A DNA stretch of 55,377 nt from UBA6918 sp040754425 (GTDB lineage Bacteria > Pseudomonadota > Gammaproteobacteria > Burkholderiales > Thiobacillaceae). The stretch covers positions 1 through 55,377 of the forward strand of contig JBFMCR010000011.1 in assembly GCA_040754425.1 (NCBI GenBank), written 5' to 3'. The notes under the pieces were generated by a model that was not told the origin of the DNA, ran no database searches, and saw only the letters and a list, made by a program, of their open reading frames with translations. Below, piece by piece: positions 51,057 through 55,377 of the stretch; within the stretch, counting starts at the first letter, position 1, and each line of letters begins with the position of its first letter. The position numbers were made by a program, and so were the translations under genes.

Positions 51057-51659
51057 TCAAATCACCGTCACGACCTCATCCCTCCCGCGCCGCCTGCGTT
51101 CGCCCTGCTTCTCGTCGCAATGCCCAAGCGCCAGCACCAGCGCCGGCACCTCGCCCTTGGGCAGTTCGAGCGCAGCCGCCAGCGCGCCCTCGTCGAAGCC
51201 GCCCATGGGGCAACTGCCCAGGCCGAGCGCGGTGGCCTGGGCCATCATCTGCGCGGCGGCAAAGCAGCATTGGCTGACGGCCCAGCTCTCGGGCACGATG
51301 TGCGCGTACATATTGCGGTAGGCCTCGCGCAACCACTCCGGCGGCGGACTGGTGCCGGCTTCGGCCGCCAGCCTGTCTTCGACGAAAACGGAACCCGGCG
51401 CCAGGGCATCGACCAGCGCCACGATGGCGATCAGCACCGGCGCCGTGGCGGCGGGCGACTGGCCGTGACAGGCGGCCGCGACCTTCTCCTTTGCCGCGGG
51501 CGACTGCACGACGATGAAGCGCCAGGGTTCGATGCCCACCGCCGAGGGCGCGATGCGGCCGGCTTCCAGGACAACTCCCAGCGCGTCATCGGCCACCGGC
51601 CGGCTTTTGAAGCGGCGGCAGGAAAAACGCCTGCTCAGCGCAGGCAGCAATTCAGCCAT
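51057..51659 (-). CDS. Nitroreductase family protein
   Basis: 200 residues. FMN-dependent NAD(P)H oxidoreductase fold: SRRFSCRRFKSRPVADDAL, EAGRIAPSAVGIEPWRFIVV, ALGLGSCPMGGFDEG, with the C-terminal PALVLALGHCDEK. Substrate unknown. GGGGGT four bases before ATG 51659 supports that start over the GTG at 51671. Confidence 0.92.
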   Translation of the reverse strand: MAELLPALSRRFSCRRFKSRPVADDALGVVLEAGRIAPSAVGIEPWRFIVVQSPAAKEKVAAACHGQSPAATAPVLIAIVALVDALAPGSVFVEDRLAAEAGTSPPPEWLREAYRNMYAHIVPESWAVSQCCFAAAQMMAQATALGLGSCPMGGFDEGALAAALELPKGEVPALVLALGHCDEKQGERRRRGRDEVVTVI

Positions 51660-51726
51660 ATTTACCCCCACTGGGTTAAAATTTCATTCTCATTCAAGCA
51701 CGTTTGCAGGCTGTCACTACGACCTC

Positions 51727-52158
51727 ATGGACCCCAACGCTTTCATCCCCCACAACGACCTGGAAAAGCTGCTGACCGAGGTCACCCTCGGCACCGTCGC
51801 GGCGGAGGATTTCGTCGCGCGCCTCATGGCCGGCGACCAGGTGTTCATGCCGGTCAAGGACGAAAAGCACGCCATCGCCGGCTTCCAGACCTCCACCAGG
51901 GCGCAGCCGCTGGTGATCGAGGACGACGATGGCACCGGGATCCTGGCGCTGTTCACCAGCCCCGAGCGCGCCAAACCCTTCGCCGAAATGTTCCCCGACT
52001 TCAAGGGCGGCCTGCTCACCGAGTTCACCTGGGTGCTGCGACACATCGGCGGCGGCTTCCCCATTTCGATCAACCCGGGCTGGGACGTCGGCATGGACTT
52101 CGACGCCGACACCGTGGCGCAACTCATCGCCGCGCTGCCGGAGGAATCCAAGAGTTAA
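51727..52158 (+). CDS. SseB family protein
   Basis: 143 residues, SseB N-terminal-like domain (FVARLMAGDQVFMPV, ILALFTSPERAKPFAEMF, GGFPISINPGWDVGMDFDAD). SseB changes serine sensitivity when overproduced in E. coli; molecular role unclear. Soluble. Divergent from the nitroreductase gene. Confidence 0.85.
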   Translation: MDPNAFIPHNDLEKLLTEVTLGTVAAEDFVARLMAGDQVFMPVKDEKHAIAGFQTSTRAQPLVIEDDDGTGILALFTSPERAKPFAEMFPDFKGGLLTEFTWVLRHIGGGFPISINPGWDVGMDFDADTVAQLIAALPEESKS

Positions 52159-52181
52159 GGAAGGCCCAAAGTGCCCACCAT

Positions 52182-52317
52182 CGTCATTGCGAGGAGGCGT
52201 AGCCGACGCGGCAATCCAGTCAATCAAGGCCCGGCAAAACCCCTTGAATCTTGCACCTTGAAACTTGCCCCTTCCAAAACCCTGGATCGCCACGGGCCTT
52301 CCGCCCTCGCGATGACG
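52182..52317. repeat. Dispersed repeat, copy 5
   Basis: The best preserved long copy: left arm CGTCATTGCGAGGAGGCGTA with GCGGCAATCCAGT, centre with AATCAAGGCCCGGCAAAACC and CTTGAATCTTGCACCTTG, right arm CCTGGATCGCCACGG...CTCGCGATGACG. Confidence 0.85.
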
Positions 52318-52340
52318 GCTTACACCAGGACGCGGTAATC

Positions 52341-53726
52341 ATGCCCACCCCCAGAATCCTCGAGGCACTGACCGCAGCGTTGGGACCGGATCGTGTATTT
52401 GCCGACGCCGAAACCCTGGCGCTCTACAGCAGCGACGAAACCCCCAGGCAGGTCACCCCCGCCGCGGTGCTCTACCCGGCGAGCCACGAGCACGTGGTCG
52501 CGCTCATGCAAATCGCCCACGCGCACAAGATTCCTGTGGTGGCGCGCGGCGCCGGCTCCGGCAACGTGGGCGGCGCGCTGCCGGTGAAGAACGGCCTGGT
52601 GGTGAGCTTCGAGTGCATGAACGAGATCCTCGAATTCGATCCCGCAAACAGATTGATGGTGGTGCAGCCCGGCGTGGTCACCGAGGACATCGGCCGCCTT
52701 GCCAGAACCCGCGGCCTCTTCTACGCCCCCGACCCCGGTTCCGGCGCCTATTCGCGCATCGGCGGCAATCTGGCCATGAACGCCGCCGGCCCGCGCGCCG
52801 TCAAGTACGGCGTCACGCGCGACTTCGTGCTGGGGCTCAAAGCCGTCACCGGCGACGGCAAGACCATTACCACCGGCTGCCGCACATCCAAAGGTGTTAC
52901 CGGCTACGACTTCACGCGCCTCCTGGTCGGCTCGGAAGGCACGCTCGCGCTCATCACCGAAGCCACGCTGAGGCTCCTGCCCGCGCCCGAAACCGTGGCC
53001 ACGCTGCGCCTGTGCTTTTCCAGCAACCGCGCCGCCTGCGAAGCCGTGGAGCGCGTGATGAGCCAGGCCGTGCTGCCCTGCGCGCTGGAAATCATGGACC
53101 GCCGCTCCATCGAGGCCATCCGCCCCACGGGTGCTGCCGACGACCTGCCCTTCGGCACCGAGGCCCTCCTGATGGTGGAAGCCGACGGCCCCGTGCGCGA
53201 CGTGCCGCACCAGATCGCAGCACTCAAGGAAGCACTGAAGGGCGGGGGCCTGCTGGAAGTGCGCGAAGGCGTCACCCGCGAAGAAGCCGTCGCGCTGTGG
53301 AGCGCAAGAAAATCGCTGTCGCATGCCGTCAAGCAATACGCCCCGCTCAAGATCAACGAAGACGTGGTGGTGCCGGTGTCCAGGCTCGCCGACTTCATCG
53401 ACTTCCTCGATCAGCTGGCCCAGCGCTACCCCTTCCCCATCGTCAGCTTCGGCCACGCCGGCAACGGCAACCTGCACGTCAACCTCATGGTGCACCCTGA
53501 CGACGCCGAGGAAATGGCCCAGGCGCATGCGTGCCTGAAGGAACTCTTCAGCACCGTGCTGGCCTACGGAGGAACCCTGTCCGGCGAACACGGCATCGGC
53601 ACCGAAAAGCGCGCCTACGTCGGCCTCGAAATCGACCCCGACACCCTGAATCTCATGCGCGCCGTCAAAAAACAATTCGACCCCGCCGGCATCCTCAACC
53701 CCGGCAAGCTCTTCCCCGACCAGTAA
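52341..53726 (+). CDS. glcD: FAD-linked oxidase, GlcD / D-lactate dehydrogenase type
   Basis: 461 residues. FAD-binding PCMH domain (VVARGAGSGNVGGALP; DPGSGAYSRIGGNLAMNAAG; GSEGTLALITEATLRLLPAP) and FAD-oxidase C-terminal domain (FGHAGNGNLHVNLM; SGEHGIGTEKRAY; FDPAGILNPGKLFP). Oxidises glycolate or D-lactate. The glcE and glcF partners are not adjacent inside the window, so D-lactate or another 2-hydroxyacid dehydrogenase is equally possible. Confidence 0.9.
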   Translation: MPTPRILEALTAALGPDRVFADAETLALYSSDETPRQVTPAAVLYPASHEHVVALMQIAHAHKIPVVARGAGSGNVGGALPVKNGLVVSFECMNEILEFDPANRLMVVQPGVVTEDIGRLARTRGLFYAPDPGSGAYSRIGGNLAMNAAGPRAVKYGVTRDFVLGLKAVTGDGKTITTGCRTSKGVTGYDFTRLLVGSEGTLALITEATLRLLPAPETVATLRLCFSSNRAACEAVERVMSQAVLPCALEIMDRRSIEAIRPTGAADDLPFGTEALLMVEADGPVRDVPHQIAALKEALKGGGLLEVREGVTREEAVALWSARKSLSHAVKQYAPLKINEDVVVPVSRLADFIDFLDQLAQRYPFPIVSFGHAGNGNLHVNLMVHPDDAEEMAQAHACLKELFSTVLAYGGTLSGEHGIGTEKRAYVGLEIDPDTLNLMRAVKKQFDPAGILNPGKLFPDQ

Positions 53727-53737
53727 CCCCACCCCAC

Positions 53738-53822
53738 CGTCACTGCGAGCCCCAAAGGGGCGCGGCAGTCCAGTTAATCAAGGCCAGCAAACCTCCTTTC
53801 TCCTTGCAACTTGCCCCTTTCG
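53738..53822. repeat. Dispersed repeat, copy 6 (one arm)
   Basis: Left arm CGTCACTGCGAGCCCCAAAG...GCGGCAGTCCAGTTAATCAAGGCC and the centre (CTTGCAACTTGCCCCTTTC-like), without a right arm. Confidence 0.7.
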
Positions 53823-53850
53823 TTTCGTGCCAACGAAACGAAAAACAGGC

Positions 53851-53879
53851 TTTACAAGAATCCCCCCCATCCCTATAAT
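53851..53879 (+). promoter_or_regulatory. Promoter of the tRNA-Ala / tRNA-Glu unit
   Basis: TTTACA (53851-53856), 17 bases, TATAAT (53874-53879), then a G/C-rich discriminator. Start expected about seven bases before the tRNA. Confidence 0.8.
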
Positions 53880-53892
53880 GCGCAGCTTCGTT

Positions 53893-53968
<76 letters not shown>

Positions 53969-53983
53969 CGAACGAAGGTTGCA

Positions 53984-54163
53984 ATGCACAAGCTGGGTGT
54001 CGTCAGTATCCTGTTGGGCTTGGGTTTGAGCGTTGCAGGACTGGCAGTCGGGTTCACCCTGGCGATCGGTCGCGGAACCGGAGCAGAATGGTTTACCCTG
54101 GTTCCACTCGGTTTTGTATTACTGCTGCTTGGCGTGACTCTGACGCAACTCAGCAAAAAATGA
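53984..54163 (+). CDS. 59-residue two-helix membrane protein between tRNAs
   Basis: Two hydrophobic segments (about 4-27 and 37-54) joined by a loop with RGTGAEW. GAAGG precedes ATG 53984. It lies 15 bases after tRNA-Ala and eight before tRNA-Glu, within one apparent transcript. I do not recognise the family; no cysteine or charged catalytic-looking residues. Confidence 0.7.
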   Translation: MHKLGVVSILLGLGLSVAGLAVGFTLAIGRGTGAEWFTLVPLGFVLLLLGVTLTQLSKK

Positions 54164-54171
54164 CGATTACT

Positions 54172-54247
54172 GTCCCCATCGTCTAGAGGCCTAGGACACC
54201 GCCCTTTCACGGCGATAACCGGGGTTCGAATCCCCGTGGGGACGCCA
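54172..54247 (+). tRNA. tRNA-Glu (TTC)
   Basis: 76 bases with encoded CCA. Anticodon stem CCGCC-like with loop CTTTCAC holding TTC (54206-54208); acceptor GTCCCCA pairs with TGGGGAC; T-loop GGTTCGAATCC. Confidence 0.97.
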
Positions 54248-54252
54248 ACAAA

Positions 54253-54285
54253 AAAACGCCACCCTCACGGTGGCGTTTTTCTTTT
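54253..54285 (+). terminator. Terminator of the tRNA unit
   Basis: Stem AACGCCACC / GGTGGCGTT around CTCAC, flanked by A and T runs (TTTTTCTTTT). Six bases past tRNA-Glu. From 54286 to 54505 I see no gene, only G/C-rich sequence with short inverted words (GAGCG/CGCTC, GCGAAAG/CTTTCGC). Confidence 0.9.
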
Positions 54286-54505
54286 GTTGTGGTTCTCATG
54301 GGTGCTTCGAGAAACCCTCCGGGTTCGGTGAGCGAGCGCTGCTCGCGAAAGACGTCCGAAGGACAGTCCCGAACGCAGTGAGGGACGAGCTTTCGCGGAG
54401 GCAACGCGAAAGCGAGCAAACCCCGCGGGATAAAATGCAATCGTCGCGACCCGATCTGACATTTGCCCGATTTGACGGAAGCGATTACCGATCAAATTCA
54501 GTTGT

Positions 54506-55231
54506 TCAGTGCAAACAGCATTTCTTGTACTTCTTGCCGCTGCCACATGGGCAGGGATCGTTTCGGCCCGGTACCGGTGTTTCATGCCGGACGGGCTGTC
54601 CGGCGGGGAGCGCATTGCCGCGTCTTGCCAGCCAGTAGGCATGGATTTCGCGCACGTTGCGCCGGATGGCTTCGTGCAAATTCCCGGCTTCCGCATCCGA
54701 CGGCAGTTCGTGGCCTTTCCAGTCCGTCACGCCCGTAAACGCCAGAATTGGCATCAGCAACAGCTCCATCCCGGCCCCGGCGTCCTCCCATGACCCGGCC
54801 ATCAGATTCACGCCCTTGACATAACCCTCGCACCAGTCATCGACTATGACGTAGGTCTTGCCATCCACGACGCGCTCATTGAACAGCGGCTCGAAGTCCT
54901 CCGGCTGTTCCAGCAGCGTGTTGGCAATGCCATTCATGTGCCGGATCAGCAGGGAAAAGACCGACATGAAGGCTTCATCATCCTTCCAGTCCGGCGCGTA
55001 TTCCCCCCAGACCGCCGGCAGCCAGCGCGAAGGCAGGATGGTCTCCGGCCCGCTGACGATGGCGGTAAGAAACCCATCCAGCTCGGAGACATTCAATATC
55101 CCTTCATCCTTCTCCAGACCGTCCTCGTAGACCTCATCTTCGTCGATGCGGTCGAGCAGGAACTCGTCCAGCAGATCGAGTTCCTCATCGCTCAGGGGCG
55201 CGAACAAATTCATTTGTGATTTTTTGTTCAT
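54506..55231 (-). CDS. UPF0149 (YecA/YgfB) protein with SEC-C motif
   Basis: 241 residues. UPF0149 helical domain (LDGFLTAIVSGPETILPSRW; DWCEGYVKGVNLM) followed by a C-terminal zinc-binding SEC-C motif (GRNDPCPCGSGKKYKKCC). YecA-like proteins with this tail occur widely; recent work in other bacteria links the motif to ribosome or secretion contacts, but function here is open. Start at 55231 or the ATG at 55213; the longer open frame upstream is unsupported. Confidence 0.9.
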   Translation of the reverse strand: MNKKSQMNLFAPLSDEELDLLDEFLLDRIDEDEVYEDGLEKDEGILNVSELDGFLTAIVSGPETILPSRWLPAVWGEYAPDWKDDEAFMSVFSLLIRHMNGIANTLLEQPEDFEPLFNERVVDGKTYVIVDDWCEGYVKGVNLMAGSWEDAGAGMELLLMPILAFTGVTDWKGHELPSDAEAGNLHEAIRRNVREIHAYWLARRGNALPAGQPVRHETPVPGRNDPCPCGSGKKYKKCCLH

Positions 55232-55292
55232 GGCACGGCTAATTGAAACCCGCGGATTCAAGTTTGAAGTGCAATTTTGATTAACGAGTAGA

Positions 55293-55371
55293 TGGGTCAG
55301 AATGCGTGAGCATTTTGCCTCATCAACCGCCAAGTCGAAGTTGCCCAATGAACTACACACATCTGACCCAA
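55293..55371. repeat. Inverted repeat at the right window edge
   Basis: TGGGTCAGAATGCGTG (55293-55308) and CACACATCTGACCCA (55357-55371) are inverted with few mismatches. Could be part of an element or REP-type structure continuing out of the window. Confidence 0.45.
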
Positions 55372-55377
55372 GACGAA

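Noticed and set aside
54286..54505. Possible small RNA or attachment site next to tRNA-Glu.
   Set aside because: Only short inverted words are seen, there is no copy of the tRNA 3' end and no integrase nearby.

Overview
The window looks like ordinary chromosome of a betaproteobacterium, most likely of the Nitrosomonadales (Sulfuricella / Thiobacillus / Gallionella-like). The evidence is a proteasome homologue of the BPH type known from Betaproteobacteria, the neighbourhood rpsT<>murJ-ribF-ileS-lspA-fkpB, the accA-tilS pair, a second longer IF-1, DsrC/DsrE-like sulfur-relay proteins and GC-rich codon use. Genus is inference. I see no transposase, integrase, phage gene or CRISPR array; the mobile-looking DNA consists of small non-coding repeats.

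Left end (1-730): the 5' end of a 16S rRNA gene on the minus strand, its boxA leader, and an initiator tRNA with a near-consensus promoter just upstream. 787-3240: iron-type alcohol dehydrogenase, LemA and a small acidic protein. 3284-6690 (minus): an arsenic operon arsR-arsI-arsC-small ORF-acr3-MBL protein, tightly overlapped and read from a promoter that leaves almost no leader. 6713-9884 (minus): alpha-glucan phosphorylase and oligoribonuclease.

9990-12082 (plus): small cytochrome c, phhB, rsgA and a secreted DsrE-like protein. 12088-19519 (minus): CBS protein, DJ-1/PfpI protein, yajQ, bph, ppnP, argG, DUF2283, argF, argD, a PuuD-like membrane protein preceded by a 31-residue membrane microprotein, and sodB. 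19837-20254: DUF3579 followed by a tandem array of terminator hairpins that it shares with the convergent rpsT.

20686-26864 (plus): murJ-ribF-ileS-lspA-fkpB (cell wall, cofactor, translation, lipoprotein processing). 27334-31063: a divergent pair of an HDAC-type deacetylase and an acyl-CoA-synthetase/GNAT protein, plausibly opposing enzymes of lysine acetylation. 31328-39317: class I aldolase, small stress or unknown genes, IF-1, a HicA-like protein, a second DsrE-like protein, srkA kinase, a DsrC-like protein without its terminal cysteine, an adenylate/guanylate cyclase receptor and a cysteine-rich secreted protein.

39433-53726: secreted cyclophilin, ABC-F ATPase, an orphan TRAP binding protein, tilS, accA, slyD, bcp, roxA, a DUF7931-like gene, a DUF455 ferritin-like protein, desaturase, nitroreductase, SseB and a GlcD-like oxidase. 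Six copies of a dispersed palindromic repeat lie in the gaps here. Between roxA and the DUF7931-like gene sits a 279-bp element with terminal inverted repeats; in-silico removal of it plus a 2-bp duplication restores an in-frame start overlapping the roxA stop. Right end: tRNA-Ala, a 59-residue membrane protein and tRNA-Glu in one apparent transcript with a terminator, then a UPF0149/SEC-C protein.
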